From positions 1-64,000 of the forward strand of contig NZ_BAFB01000187.1 in the NCBI RefSeq assembly GCF_000248075.1: a stretch of DNA of 64,000 nucleotides, given 5' to 3'. How positions within the stretch are numbered: the stretch's first letter is position 1; each line of letters begins with the position of its first letter. The position numbers and the translations under genes are program-made. The notes beneath the pieces were generated by a model. It made no database searches. It was not told where the DNA came from and saw nothing but the letters and a program-made list of their open reading frames with translations. The stretch is from Gordonia otitidis NBRC 100426 (GTDB lineage Bacteria; Actinomycetota; Actinomycetes; Mycobacteriales; Mycobacteriaceae). Positions 45,585 through 55,340 of this stretch are shown in pieces.

Positions 45585-46652
45585 ATGTACGACATGTGTC
45601 CGCGATGCCGCATCCAGGCGCCGCACCGGGACGGGCGCGAGCACTGTCCGCGCTGTGGCGGCAACCTGGTTGTGGTGGAGTCGGCGCAGGCGGCTGCCCG
45701 TGTGCCGCGCGTGTCGCAGCCGGTCCCCGCTCACATCACGCAGCGGTCCGGGGGGCTGCAGGGGTCGGAACCGTTCCGGCAGCCGACGCCTCGACCGATC
45801 GCGCCGTCGCGGCCAGCGCAGGCTCCACGCATGTACCGCAGCCGCAACGTTCGTTGGGTGGCACGGCGGCCACCGGAGTCGTTCCCGGCGCGCCGACCGC
45901 AGGCGTATCGCGGACCGCGTCTCATCCCGCGCTACACCTACCTTCCGCGCTGGGGCCTGCGCGACGAGCCGATCGACGAGAACCGGATCGACGCACCGGT
46001 CACGCACGCCGCTGATGCACTGCGTACGGCTCTGCTGGCGTGCGCGGGAACGCTCGCCGCGTCGGCGCTGATGCACCTGTTCCGCTACATCCTGCTGGTG
46101 ATCAACCGCAGCACGCCGCTGCCGGCGTGGCTGATCGTCGTCAGCAGTGCACTGGTGATTCTCGCGGGAGTTCTCGCGCTGATCACTGTTCTCGGTACCG
46201 TCGTCGTCTCGGTGCGGTGGCTCGCTGCAGTGCGCGAACGGGCCTATCGACGGCGCGGCAACCGCGATCCCCGTCCGCGGTGGCAGATCATCGTCCTGGC
46301 GGGCATTCCGGTCGTCAATGTCGTCGGATCTCCTCTGCTCCTGCACGAGGCGGCCAACGCGGCGGCAGCGGACTGGCGTGAGCGCGGCGTCGACGGCGTG
46401 ACGCGAGCCGCGCTGGACCGCCTCTGGATCGCGTGGGCCCTCGTCAACGCACTGGCGATCTGGGCGGCAATCACCTGGGCGGTCTCGGTGAGTTCTGGGT
46501 CGATCCAGACCGGTGCCGACGCCCTCGCGCTGATCACGATCAGTGCGGCAGTCTCTGCAGTCTTCGCGTTGTGGGCCTCCCGGCATCTCCCGGAAGTACT
46601 GAGCTCCGACTCCGAGCCCACCGTCACCAAGCGGTGGGTGGCGGTCGCATGA
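45585..46652 (+). CDS. Zinc-ribbon, multi-pass membrane protein (Rv3843c/DUF4328-like)
   Basis: A 355-aa protein starting with a small zinc-ribbon (CPRCRIQAP and CPRCGGNL), a Pro/Arg-rich linker, and six predicted transmembrane segments (about residues 145-340). It resembles DUF4328 and, from memory, the M. tuberculosis protein encoded next to glpQ1. Function unknown. Its stop overlaps the glpQ start by four bases (ATGA), so these two are in one operon with the rhodanese gene upstream. Confidence 0.8.
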   Translation: MYDMCPRCRIQAPHRDGREHCPRCGGNLVVVESAQAAARVPRVSQPVPAHITQRSGGLQGSEPFRQPTPRPIAPSRPAQAPRMYRSRNVRWVARRPPESFPARRPQAYRGPRLIPRYTYLPRWGLRDEPIDENRIDAPVTHAADALRTALLACAGTLAASALMHLFRYILLVINRSTPLPAWLIVVSSALVILAGVLALITVLGTVVVSVRWLAAVRERAYRRRGNRDPRPRWQIIVLAGIPVVNVVGSPLLLHEAANAAAADWRERGVDGVTRAALDRLWIAWALVNALAIWAAITWAVSVSSGSIQTGADALALITISAAVSAVFALWASRHLPEVLSSDSEPTVTKRWVAVA

Positions 46653-47440
46653 GCGTGAACGACAAGGTCTCGCGATCGGGAAAGCCCGCCGTCGTCGCGC
46701 ATCGGGGCGCGTCGTCGCAGGCGCCCGAACATACCCTGGCAGCCTACGAACTGGCCCTCGACCAGGGCGCCGACGGCTTGGAATGCGACGTCCGGCTCAC
46801 TGCCGATCATGAGCTGGTCTGTATCCACGACCGAACGGTCGATCGCACCTCCAACGGCTCGGGCATCGTCAGCGAGATGACCCTCGCGCAACTCCGTGAA
46901 CTCGACTTCGGTAGCTGGCACGACACCGACACCCCGGCAGTGGTCCTCACTCTGCGCGAACTGCTGACGTTGACCCTCGATTGGCGACGCCCGGTGCGGT
47001 TGTTCATCGAGACCAAACATCCCGTCCGCTACGGCAGTCTCGTCGAGCAACAGCTCCTCGAATTGCTGCACGAGTTCGGTGTCGCGTCACCGCCCTCGGC
47101 CGATCACAGCCGCGCGGTGGTGATCTCGTTCTCGTCCGCGGGTGTGTGGCGTATCCGTCGACACGCGCCCATGCTGCCGACGATCCTGCTCGGCGACACC
47201 GCCCGGGTGCTCGGCGGTTCGGCGGCGACAGCAGTCGGCGCCACCGGTATCGGGCCTTCGGTCGAGACGCTGCGCATGCATCCCGACATCGTCGACAAGG
47301 CGGCGGCAGCCGGACGCGTCACCTACTGCTGGACCGTCGACGAGCAGCCCGACGTCCAGCTCTGCGCCGACCTCGGCGTGCGGTGGGTGGCCACCAACCG
47401 ACCCGCCAAGGTGCGTGACTGGCTGGTGACCGTCGACTGA
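46649..47440 (+). CDS. glpQ: Glycerophosphodiester phosphodiesterase
   Basis: A 263-aa glycerophosphodiester phosphodiesterase that releases glycerol 3-phosphate from deacylated phospholipids. The catalytic and metal residues are visible as VAHRGASSQAPEHTLAAY, GLECDVRLTADHELVCIHD and the FIETKHP strand. No signal peptide is present, so it is likely cytoplasmic. The start overlaps the preceding stop. A TIM-barrel length of about 260 aa is standard. Confidence 0.92.
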   Translation: MSVNDKVSRSGKPAVVAHRGASSQAPEHTLAAYELALDQGADGLECDVRLTADHELVCIHDRTVDRTSNGSGIVSEMTLAQLRELDFGSWHDTDTPAVVLTLRELLTLTLDWRRPVRLFIETKHPVRYGSLVEQQLLELLHEFGVASPPSADHSRAVVISFSSAGVWRIRRHAPMLPTILLGDTARVLGGSAATAVGATGIGPSVETLRMHPDIVDKAAAAGRVTYCWTVDEQPDVQLCADLGVRWVATNRPAKVRDWLVTVD

Positions 47441-47463
47441 CCGGTACGTGAGAGGGTGGACCA

Positions 47464-48450
47464 ATGGCCAAGAAGAGCAAACGAGGATCAGGTCCGCGTC
47501 CCGGTAGTAACCGGGCAGAGCGCGTTGCCGCGCGAAAGGCGCGCGCCGCCGCGACGCTCGAGCCCTCCCCCCGACCGTTCGCGGGCCTCGCTGCCGAGTG
47601 TGATCTCGTCGCGCTGAGGTCGTTCGTCAGCTCCGCGACCGCGGTACTCGACCTGGTCGAGCCCGGCCCCACGATTCCCGAACCCACGTCGGTGATGCCA
47701 GACGACGCCCCTCGCCCCGCGCCGAAAGCCGGAGAACGCAACGAGGTGCTTCTGGCGACGATCCTCCCCGGTGCCATCCCCGCGCTGGTTCGCGAATTCC
47801 GTGGTGCACCACAGGGGGTCGCGGCAACACAGACCGATCCCGAACCGGCGGACGTCAACTCCGCTCTCGCACAATCGATCTCGTGGGCTGCACACGCAAA
47901 GATCGGCGACGAGTACGCGGGACCGGGTATTGAATCGGGACAGACCCTGGCCGACGTACTGAAAGCCGATGCACCGCTGGACATCATCGTGTATGACGAC
48001 TTCTCCTGGTGGTTCCCCGACGGTGCCGAGGTTCCCGCGGAGATCGCGCCGATGGTCGAGCGCGCGAGCGACACCGTACTGCCGACGGCGCGGCTGCACC
48101 CCAAGAGCGGCATCGGCGCGCCGTGGTGGGTCGACGCGGGCGATCGCGCGCACCTGCGCTGGGTGCGCCCCGAGTCCGAGGACGAACTGATGAACGCGTT
48201 GGCGCGACTGCACGCCGCGGGGCGGCTCACGCTCGGTGAGGGCTCGCGCTTCGCGGGCTCGTTCCGCACACACGGACTACTGGTGCCCGTCTTCGATATC
48301 GACAACGAAATGCACCACGAGGAGTGGTACGAAGGCCTCGATCGGTTCGACACCTGGCTCACCGAAGCTCTCGGTGAGCCAGGCGATCTGACGATCGAGG
48401 AGCGAAGCTCGCGTGACGGCCTGCGGACCCGTCAGGTGACGATCCGCTGA
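47464..48450 (+). CDS. DUF5926 family protein
   Basis: A 328-aa protein matching the DUF5926 family by memory. It opens with a basic MAKKSKRGSGPRPGSN stretch and contains the family segments RPFAGLAAECDLVALR, WWVDAGDRAHLRWVRPESED, LARLHAAG and FAGSFRTHGLLVPVFD. The function is unknown. The ATG has GAGGGTGGA upstream. It converges with the lipoprotein gene, with stops four bases apart, and a hairpin at 48451-48474 lies at the junction. Confidence 0.85.
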   Translation: MAKKSKRGSGPRPGSNRAERVAARKARAAATLEPSPRPFAGLAAECDLVALRSFVSSATAVLDLVEPGPTIPEPTSVMPDDAPRPAPKAGERNEVLLATILPGAIPALVREFRGAPQGVAATQTDPEPADVNSALAQSISWAAHAKIGDEYAGPGIESGQTLADVLKADAPLDIIVYDDFSWWFPDGAEVPAEIAPMVERASDTVLPTARLHPKSGIGAPWWVDAGDRAHLRWVRPESEDELMNALARLHAAGRLTLGEGSRFAGSFRTHGLLVPVFDIDNEMHHEEWYEGLDRFDTWLTEALGEPGDLTIEERSSRDGLRTRQVTIR

Positions 48451-48474
48451 CCGATCAGTTGGCCTTCTGATCGG
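48451..48474. terminator. Hairpin at a convergent gene junction
   Basis: CCGATCAG and CTGATCGG pair over eight bases around TTGGCCTT. The structure is at the end of the DUF5926 gene and overlaps the last codons of the lipoprotein gene on the other strand, so it may end transcripts from both. Confidence 0.55.
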
Positions 48475-49729
48475 CCTTCGTCAGGATGACGTACTGGGCC
48501 GCGGTCTGCTGGTAGATGTCCTTCTTGTCGGTCCCTGAGATTTCGCCGACATACCGACCGACCTTCACCTCACACCAGTAATAGAGAAGCTCGTTGTCGT
48601 TCTTGCTAAGGCATTTGGCCACGGGCAGATTCGGCGGCGCAGCCTCTGCCTTCCACCCGTCGTTGATCTGGCCGCTGTACCACTCGTTGAAGATCCGCGT
48701 TCCGCCGTCATCGGTCTTGGCTCGATAGACCGTCGTTCTCTCGACCGCGTTCGCGGTGGAACCCACATCGGTCAGCAGCTTGAACGTGGTCGGCGGATCA
48801 GTGCTGCGCAACGCCATTCCGCGCGGGCCGTAGACGGCGCGGGTACTGCCCTGGCTGACCTCTCGCGTCTTACCCTCCTTGAGTTCCTCGTCGGTGTAGG
48901 GCAGCGCGTAGATGAGGATGTGATCCTGGTCCATCAGCGTGTTCGACGGGGGCAGGTTCTTGGCCTTGGCCTCCGCCTTGGTGGGCGTGGCGGGGAACTG
49001 GTCGATCAACGGACCCTGGAGCGCGATCGCCTTCTTGATAGCGGGTTCGATCGTGTCCTTCTGCGCATTCGACGCCTGGTACCACGTGTAGAGCACGTAG
49101 TCGTTGTGTTGCGTGTAGGCGGACACCGACGTCGTGTCGTCGTATCCGGCGTAGGACATGACGCGGCTTCCGGACATCCCGGCGGGATGGATCTCGGTGT
49201 TCCTCGGCTGCTTGGCGTTCAGATCGCCCATCTGCTTCACCGCCTCGGCGGCGTCGTCAGGGGTCATGTATCGCAGCACCATGTTGACCACTGATCGCCG
49301 GTTGCCCTGGCGGAGGTTGACGTCGGGGGTTCCCGCGGTGGCGACGTAGCCATACAGCATGGCCTTTTTGTTCACGTCGACGCTCGCCACATCCTCGGTG
49401 AGGACCCCCTTGAGTGCATTCGTGCCGGTCACCGCGTACGTCGGATTGCTGACGCGCGTGAGGTCCTGGTCGATCTCGAAGGGTGCCACGATGAACTGCG
49501 CCATGCGTTGGGCTTCGTACTCGAGGATGTACTCGGTGCCTGGTTTGCCGAACGGGGGTCGCGGATTGGTGGGGTACTTGCCGGTGTCGAGCGCTTTGAT
49601 GTCGACGGCTGCCTGCGCGGCGGGATCGGCGTCGCTCACGGCGTGGCCGTCCGTCGAGCATGCAGAGAACACGCCTGTCAGGAGCGCACAGACCGCCACC
49701 GCAACGGCTTTCCCGATCGGCTTCTGCAT
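48455..49729 (-). CDS. DUF7373-type lipoprotein
   Basis: A 424-aa exported lipoprotein. The N-terminal signal has a hydrophobic core and a lipobox ending GVFSAC, with Cys24 as the acylated residue. The mature part resembles the large actinobacterial DUF7373 group (with a repeated two-domain layout and two late cysteines in AKCLSKNDNELLYYWC), whose function is unknown. The ATG at 49729 has AGGAA about 11 bases upstream; a GTG at 49750 is in frame. A perfect 9-bp dyad lies 42 bases upstream. Confidence 0.8.
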   Translation of the reverse strand: MQKPIGKAVAVAVCALLTGVFSACSTDGHAVSDADPAAQAAVDIKALDTGKYPTNPRPPFGKPGTEYILEYEAQRMAQFIVAPFEIDQDLTRVSNPTYAVTGTNALKGVLTEDVASVDVNKKAMLYGYVATAGTPDVNLRQGNRRSVVNMVLRYMTPDDAAEAVKQMGDLNAKQPRNTEIHPAGMSGSRVMSYAGYDDTTSVSAYTQHNDYVLYTWYQASNAQKDTIEPAIKKAIALQGPLIDQFPATPTKAEAKAKNLPPSNTLMDQDHILIYALPYTDEELKEGKTREVSQGSTRAVYGPRGMALRSTDPPTTFKLLTDVGSTANAVERTTVYRAKTDDGGTRIFNEWYSGQINDGWKAEAAPPNLPVAKCLSKNDNELLYYWCEVKVGRYVGEISGTDKKDIYQQTAAQYVILTKADQKAN

Positions 49730-50065
49730 GGTGAGCAATTTCCTTTCCACTACTCCCGCGTCGGCGGGTCGCTGAGGAGTGATTCTCCTCAGCCGAGGAA
49801 TTGTCGTGTCCGGTCGTGACGCTCGTTTCCCCGCTCAGCAGGCTATTACATGCCGCTCAGTTATGGGCAAGCGCGTCATTTGGGCGTCCGGCTGATGGCG
49901 GTTTGGCAGAACGGCACTAGACTCACGCCCTGGCAGGAGGAGTCGAGCTCGTCAGAGTTCTGGACTCGTACAAAGAACCAGGGCGTACGGCGTGACAGTG
50001 CTCCGCCACACGAATGCGGGTAACTGCTACATTTCGCCCGCCGAGACGATCAGAAGTGGACAGAA
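49730..50065. promoter_or_regulatory. Divergent region between lipoprotein and dynamin genes
   Basis: About 336 bases with no gene. On the lipoprotein side is a perfect inverted repeat, GCTGAGGAG/CTCCTCAGC (49771-49793), which could be an operator. For the dynamin operon, TAGACT at 49918-49923 is a plausible -10, which would leave a leader of about 140 bases containing an unused AGGAGG (49934-49939). I did not find a start codon after that site. Confidence 0.4.
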
Positions 50066-51898
50066 ATGGGCGCACAGACACGCACCGCGGGGGAGAACAA
50101 ACCCGCAGGCGCGGACGCGTCCGCAATTGTCGAGGCAGCACTGACTGTGCTGCGGGCGTACAAGATGGACGCTGTGGCCGACCTCGCGGCGACGAAACTC
50201 TCCCGCGATCGGCAGGCGCGCACGGTTGTCGTGGTCGGCGAGGTGCAGCGCGGCAAGAGTTCACTGATCAACGCCCTGGTCGGTCGGCGCGACCTGTGCC
50301 CGGTGGGCGTCGAGGTGACGTCGTCGACCGCGGTGTCGGTCACTGTCGACTCCGCGCTCGACGTCGACGAGGCCGCCGAACTGTTCTTCCCGTCCGGAAC
50401 CCAGCGACATGTCGAGGTCGGTGAGCTCGCGCAGTGGGTGACCACCGACGGTGAGCAGGTTCTCGACCCGCAGGTCGACGAACTCCCCACCTCCGCGGCC
50501 ATCGCGATCCGAACAGCCCGTGTCGCGGATGTGACCCTGGTCGATACTCCCGGCGTCGGTGGACTCGACGTCGGATTGGCGAAGCTCGCATCGCAGTCCG
50601 CGCAGCAGGCGTGCGTGCTGGTACTGGTGTGTGATGCGTCGTCCCCCCTCACCGCGCCCGAGATGGCATTTGTCCGCGAAGCGTCGTCGACGGTCGATTC
50701 GGTTGTGGTCGTGGTGACCAAAACCGACAAGAACCTGCGCAAATGGCGGGAGATCGTCGCAGAGGACGAGCGCTTGATCTCCCGCGAGATCGGCCGCCCG
50801 TTCCCGGTGTTCGGGGTGTCGAGTCTGCTCGCGTCGATCGCAGCGGAATTGCCGGACACCGCGGAAAGCGAACGCCTCGAGCAGGAGAGTGGCATCGCGA
50901 CGTTGCGTGCCGAACTCTCACGCAGGCTCGACGCAGCCGCCGACCTGCCCGAGGCGGACGCGGTCCGCACCAGTCTCGAAGGTCTGAAAGTGGTGCGCGG
51001 CAAGATCTCTCGAGAACTCGACGCAGTTCAGGCAGGGGCGAAGGCGCTTCCGGACCTCACCGCCGAGCGCGATCGACTGACCGAACTGCAGGAGCAGGCA
51101 CGTGAATGGGAGCAGTACCTCGCGCGAGATATCACGCTGCTCCGACAGCAGGCGGTCGACGATCTCGAGCGCCGTCTCGACGACGTGCGGGACAAGTGGA
51201 CGCTCTACGTCAACAAGCACGGCATGCAGGTGCTGCGGCGCAGCGAGCAGAAGTTCACCGCCGACATGCACGCTGATCTGCAGTTGGCAATGGCGCAGAC
51301 ACTCGCCGAATTCTTGCAGCGTCTCCATGACACCGTGATCGCGCCTCGATTCGCCGACGATCCCACGGTGTGGGAAGAGCTGCGTACCCAGATCGTCGAA
51401 TCCATGCAGGACAAGCGCATCGAGACGCATCAGGTCGCGAGCAAGCGGCACGGCCTGCTCGATCCGACGCTGCTCACGATGGGTGTCGTCGGATCGTCGA
51501 CCCTCGGCGGGATACTCGGACTGAGCGCGCTCATGGGCGTCGGCGTCGTGGTCGGCACGGTGTGGGTCGGTGTCAATCTCGGATTCCGAGCGATCCGGGC
51601 GGGCAAGGCCAATCTGCTCACCTGGTTGCGCGAGACCATTGCCGCGACGAAGGCGGCGACGGGCAGACTCCTCGACAGTGCGGTCGCGCAGGCGCGTCCC
51701 GAGATCGTGATCCGGTACCGCAACTATCTGCGCGAGAACATCGAGACCCTGCAGAACACGATCAACGAGGTCCAGAAGACCGCGAAGGCCGACGCCGCGT
51801 CACGGGAGAAGACAGTGACCCGGCTGACGTCGAATCTCGAGGTCGTCGACAAACGGATCGCGTCGGCCGAAAAATACCTCGCCGGGGTCAACCGATGA
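50066..51898 (+). CDS. Dynamin-like GTPase (IniA-like)
   Basis: A 610-aa dynamin-family GTPase. The P-loop GEVQRGKSS is at about residues 58-66, the switch threonines lie in EVTSSTAVSVT, the G3 motif is DTPGVGG and the G4 motif TKTD. The C-terminal half is a long helical stalk with a hydrophobic membrane paddle (about 467-508, TMGVVGSSTLGG... into GVNLGF) and a coiled coil at the end. M. tuberculosis IniA, induced by isoniazid, has this architecture and can remodel membranes. Here it starts a three-gene operon, overlapping the second GTPase by four bases. A role in envelope or membrane stress is likely. Confidence 0.88.
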   Translation: MGAQTRTAGENKPAGADASAIVEAALTVLRAYKMDAVADLAATKLSRDRQARTVVVVGEVQRGKSSLINALVGRRDLCPVGVEVTSSTAVSVTVDSALDVDEAAELFFPSGTQRHVEVGELAQWVTTDGEQVLDPQVDELPTSAAIAIRTARVADVTLVDTPGVGGLDVGLAKLASQSAQQACVLVLVCDASSPLTAPEMAFVREASSTVDSVVVVVTKTDKNLRKWREIVAEDERLISREIGRPFPVFGVSSLLASIAAELPDTAESERLEQESGIATLRAELSRRLDAAADLPEADAVRTSLEGLKVVRGKISRELDAVQAGAKALPDLTAERDRLTELQEQAREWEQYLARDITLLRQQAVDDLERRLDDVRDKWTLYVNKHGMQVLRRSEQKFTADMHADLQLAMAQTLAEFLQRLHDTVIAPRFADDPTVWEELRTQIVESMQDKRIETHQVASKRHGLLDPTLLTMGVVGSSTLGGILGLSALMGVGVVVGTVWVGVNLGFRAIRAGKANLLTWLRETIAATKAATGRLLDSAVAQARPEIVIRYRNYLRENIETLQNTINEVQKTAKADAASREKTVTRLTSNLEVVDKRIASAEKYLAGVNR

Positions 51899-53325
51899 GT
51901 GTGGCCCCTGGGAACGACCCGGTGCACGCTGCTCTCGACAGGGGGCTGCGACAACTCGCAGGCCTCGGCGGCGACCTCGTGGAGCATGCGAACTCGATCG
52001 GGGCCATCTTGTGGTCGCCACCTCGAGTGGTGATCGTCGGTCGGTTGAAGGCGGGTAAGTCGACGCTGGTCAACGCGTTGATCGGTGCACCCGTCGCCGA
52101 GACCGCCGCGCTCGAGGCAACCAACGTGGTGACCGTGTACTCCGACGGCAGCCCATCGCGTGCAGAGGTCGTCGGGGTAGACGGCCGACGCCATCGGGTG
52201 GCCGTACACGCCCATCAGCCGGTCGAGCTGCCGCTGCCCTCGTCGGAAATCCAGTTCGTCGAACGGTGGATGCCCTCGGGCTCGCTCCGGCAACTGACGC
52301 TCATCGACACACCGGGGTTGTCGACGTTGACGGCGGAGAACGACACGGCCACGAGGCGTGCGGTGATCGACGGTTTCGAGCAGACGCGCACTGCGTCGGT
52401 TGATGCAGATGCCGCTGTCTTCCTGTTCGACGCCGCGCCCCGCACCGACGAGATCGAGTTCCTCTCGCAATTGCCGTTCACCCCGCTCAACATGCTTGGT
52501 GTGCTCTCGCGTGCCGATTCGTTCGGTGAGGGTGCGCTGGGTAGGCGCGACCCGATTCCGCACGCCGCCGAGCACGCGCGGGTACTCGCGAAGCAATTGT
52601 CGGAGACGGTGAGTGACGTCCTACCGATTTCTGGACTGATGGCGCAGACGAGCCACACGGGGATGTTGACCGAGGAGTTGGCGGCGGCGCTCGCCCTGCT
52701 ATCCCCGTTGTCACGGCTCGACGTGGTGCGCACCTTCGACAACGACGACGTCCATGGCGTGCTCGCGCCGCAGCTCCGTGCGCGCCTGTTGGGCCTGCTC
52801 GGAGAGTACGGCGTCCTCAACGGGAGGCAGATCGCCACCCGCGGTGCCGCGGAGCTCAATTCGTGGTTGACGTCGTTGTCGGGTGTCGACCAACTGCGTC
52901 GAGCACTGGGCACGTCGACAGCCCGGTTCGCGGTCCTGCACCGGGCACACCGTATTCTTGCCCGACTCGATCAGTTGGCTTTCACCCATCCGGCCCGGGA
53001 CCACATCCGGACGCTCGCGGTGGGGCTTCGTAACGCACCCGAATTGCATCTGGTCACCGTTCTGGAGGACTACCAGCGCATGCTCCGTACCGATCCGCGC
53101 GCAGCGGTGACAGAGGAACTCCGCACAATCCTGCGTGCGACGTCGCCTGCCGGCCGTGTCGGACTGCCGGCAGACGCACCGCAGCATGCGGTCGCCGCCG
53201 AGGCGCAGCGTCGACTCGCAATGGCTCATCAGCGGTCGCTCGCCACGAGTTCGGCGGCCGAGGATGCTGCGCTCGTCACACTGATCCGAAGCTATACGAC
53301 CCTGACCACACGCGATAATCGGTGA
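51895..53325 (+). CDS. Dynamin-like GTPase (IniC-like)
   Basis: A 476-aa GTPase that pairs with the preceding one. The P-loop is VGRLKAGKSTL at about residues 48-58, followed by LEATNVVTVYS as switch I and TLIDTPGL as G3; the G4 motif is less canonical (SRAD). It lacks the hydrophobic paddle of the first GTPase, so it probably acts as a partner and not alone at the membrane, as in IniC. Start ATG overlaps the previous stop as ATGA, and its own stop overlaps the Hsp70 gene as GTGA. The open frame continues far upstream, but that part is a shadow of the first GTPase. Confidence 0.85.
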   Translation: MSVAPGNDPVHAALDRGLRQLAGLGGDLVEHANSIGAILWSPPRVVIVGRLKAGKSTLVNALIGAPVAETAALEATNVVTVYSDGSPSRAEVVGVDGRRHRVAVHAHQPVELPLPSSEIQFVERWMPSGSLRQLTLIDTPGLSTLTAENDTATRRAVIDGFEQTRTASVDADAAVFLFDAAPRTDEIEFLSQLPFTPLNMLGVLSRADSFGEGALGRRDPIPHAAEHARVLAKQLSETVSDVLPISGLMAQTSHTGMLTEELAAALALLSPLSRLDVVRTFDNDDVHGVLAPQLRARLLGLLGEYGVLNGRQIATRGAAELNSWLTSLSGVDQLRRALGTSTARFAVLHRAHRILARLDQLAFTHPARDHIRTLAVGLRNAPELHLVTVLEDYQRMLRTDPRAAVTEELRTILRATSPAGRVGLPADAPQHAVAAEAQRRLAMAHQRSLATSSAAEDAALVTLIRSYTTLTTRDNR

Positions 53326-55229
53326 GCGCGCAGCTCACGCACCCGACACAGGACACTCACACTCATATGTCATCGACCTGGATTCTGGCCATCGACTTCG
53401 GTACCTCGAACTCGGCCGCTGCGCATTCGGGCGCAACGAGCGGCACCATCGAGACGCTCTCGCTCTCGCATGCCAGCAATCTGATGCCATCGAGTGTGTA
53501 CATCGCCGCGCCCGACCGGATCTCGGTCGGCGACGCCGCGCGCAACCTGGCCCAGCAGAATCCGGTGGGTTTCGTCGCTTCGCCGAAGCGACTCATCACG
53601 GGAGCCCCCACGACGACGGTCGCCGGTTACACGTTGCCGTCGGCGCTTCCGGTTGCCGCCGTGATGTCGGCAATCATCAGTCGCGGTAAGGCGGCACACG
53701 CCGGACAGCTCCCGACACAGGTCGTGCTGACGCATCCCGAGGCGTGGGCCCCTGCGCAGATCCACGTGTTGGTGGAAGCGGCGATGCGCGCCGGAATCGA
53801 CGGATCGCGGATCAGTACGATCTCTGAACCACGCGCTGCTGCAGCGCATTACAGTCGGTCACACTCGATGCAGCCCGGTGCCCGGATCGCAGTCTTCGAC
53901 TTCGGTGGCGGCACCCTCGACGTCGCGGTGCTCACGGTCACCGCGGGCAACGCCTTCCAGGTGATCGCGGCGCGGGGCGACAACGGACTCGGCGGCAAGA
54001 ACATCGACGCCGCGATCCAGCGCTGGGTCGAACAGCGCCTTTCCGACCGGGATCCGGCGCTGGTGGAGTGGCTGCGATCAGCGGCGACAGTCGACGTCAT
54101 GCAGAGCCTGCAGGAGTCGATCCGCAGTGCCAAGGAACTGCTGTCTGAAGCGCCGTCGGCGACGATCACGATCAACAACACCCCGCAGGGCAGGCAGACA
54201 CTCCAGATCACCCGCGATGAGTTCGACGAGTTGATCACGCCCGCTGCCGAGCAGGCTCTTCGCTTGACCAGGGCCACCCTGTTCGACGCCGGTATCACCC
54301 ATCCCGAGCAATTGACGGCGCTGTACCTCACCGGTGGATCGTCGCGCATCCCGCTCATCCAGCAGCGTCTCGCCGAGGTCGGGCCGGTCGCCACGCTCGA
54401 CGACCCCAAAACAGTTGTCGCGCAGGGTGCGTTGGTGACCGCGATCGGTGACCGGGGCGCGGATACCCGTGAGCGACCACCGGCGCCGACTGCGGCGGCA
54501 CTGATGCCACAGGGCGGCACAGAGCCGCCGAGGTCCCCGCAGTACCGGCCGGAACCGTCACAGCCGACGGCTGACCAACGCGGTGCGGCGGGTACGGTGC
54601 CGTCGCGGACGGCGGGCGGCAGACGCTGGGGCAGGATCGCGCTGATCGGCGTCGCCGCGGTGGCTGTGGTCGGCATCGCGATAGGTGCCGTGACGCTGTC
54701 GAAGGGCGGCGGTGGTGGTAGCGACGATCAGGCGGCCACCGCGACGAGCTCGGCTGCCGCGGGGCAGACGGCTTCGAACGGCAGCACGATCATCACTGAC
54801 GAGAAGCAGTTGTACAGCACTCTGCCCGCGTCCCTGCAGAACGGCGTGGAGAACTGCCGGAAGAACAGTTTTGCCAACTCCGGTGCGCTGGAGATGATGT
54901 GCTCCGTCAAGTCCGACGGCTCGCTGGCTTCCTTGTTCCTGGCGTATTCGGACAGCGACAAGTCCCAGGGCTTCATCACCTTCTCGTCGGATACGAGTGC
55001 CGCGCAGTCGACGATCACCGATCTGCGAAAAGGTACGTACAGCGATGGCAAGGGCACTCTGGTCGAGAACACTGCTCGCGATGCGGCTGCGGAGATCGAC
55101 AAGGATCTCGGAGACGGCTACGGCATCGACTACGCCAACACATCCACGGGGCTCAAGCTGACGGTGTTCAAGGTGAAGTCACTCGATGACGGCAAGACCT
55201 TCCTGAGCCGATCCGGATTGATTTCCTGA
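53322..55229 (+). CDS. Hsp70-family ATPase with membrane anchor and outer domain
   Basis: A 635-aa protein with an Hsp70-type ATPase domain (about residues 18-390) but no Hsp70 substrate-binding domain. Phosphate motifs are ILAIDFGTSNSA and VFDFGGGTLDV, and the adenosine motif is LTGGSSRIPLIQQRL. A Pro/Ala/Thr linker follows, then one transmembrane segment (about 443-464, IALIGVAAVAVVGIAIG) and a C-terminal domain of about 160 aa that should lie outside the cytoplasm, with a Cys pair (VENCRKN, MMCSVK). Its position behind two dynamin-like GTPases suggests they cooperate. The GTG start overlaps the preceding stop; an ATG at 53367 is an option. Confidence 0.85.
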   Translation: MSAQLTHPTQDTHTHMSSTWILAIDFGTSNSAAAHSGATSGTIETLSLSHASNLMPSSVYIAAPDRISVGDAARNLAQQNPVGFVASPKRLITGAPTTTVAGYTLPSALPVAAVMSAIISRGKAAHAGQLPTQVVLTHPEAWAPAQIHVLVEAAMRAGIDGSRISTISEPRAAAAHYSRSHSMQPGARIAVFDFGGGTLDVAVLTVTAGNAFQVIAARGDNGLGGKNIDAAIQRWVEQRLSDRDPALVEWLRSAATVDVMQSLQESIRSAKELLSEAPSATITINNTPQGRQTLQITRDEFDELITPAAEQALRLTRATLFDAGITHPEQLTALYLTGGSSRIPLIQQRLAEVGPVATLDDPKTVVAQGALVTAIGDRGADTRERPPAPTAAALMPQGGTEPPRSPQYRPEPSQPTADQRGAAGTVPSRTAGGRRWGRIALIGVAAVAVVGIAIGAVTLSKGGGGGSDDQAATATSSAAAGQTASNGSTIITDEKQLYSTLPASLQNGVENCRKNSFANSGALEMMCSVKSDGSLASLFLAYSDSDKSQGFITFSSDTSAAQSTITDLRKGTYSDGKGTLVENTARDAAAEIDKDLGDGYGIDYANTSTGLKLTVFKVKSLDDGKTFLSRSGLIS

Positions 55230-55340
55230 CGCGGGGAACATTTCCCGAACCCCACCGCATCCAATTCCCGAACGCAACAAGCAAGCCCGATCGGCCGGAG
55301 CGAACGAAGTCCGACGGGCACGGAGAGAAAGAAGAGTGAC

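Noticed and set aside
51370-51894. Upstream extension of the second dynamin-like gene
   Set aside because: It overlaps the first GTPase in another frame, and the ATGA overlap at 51895 is a normal coupled start.
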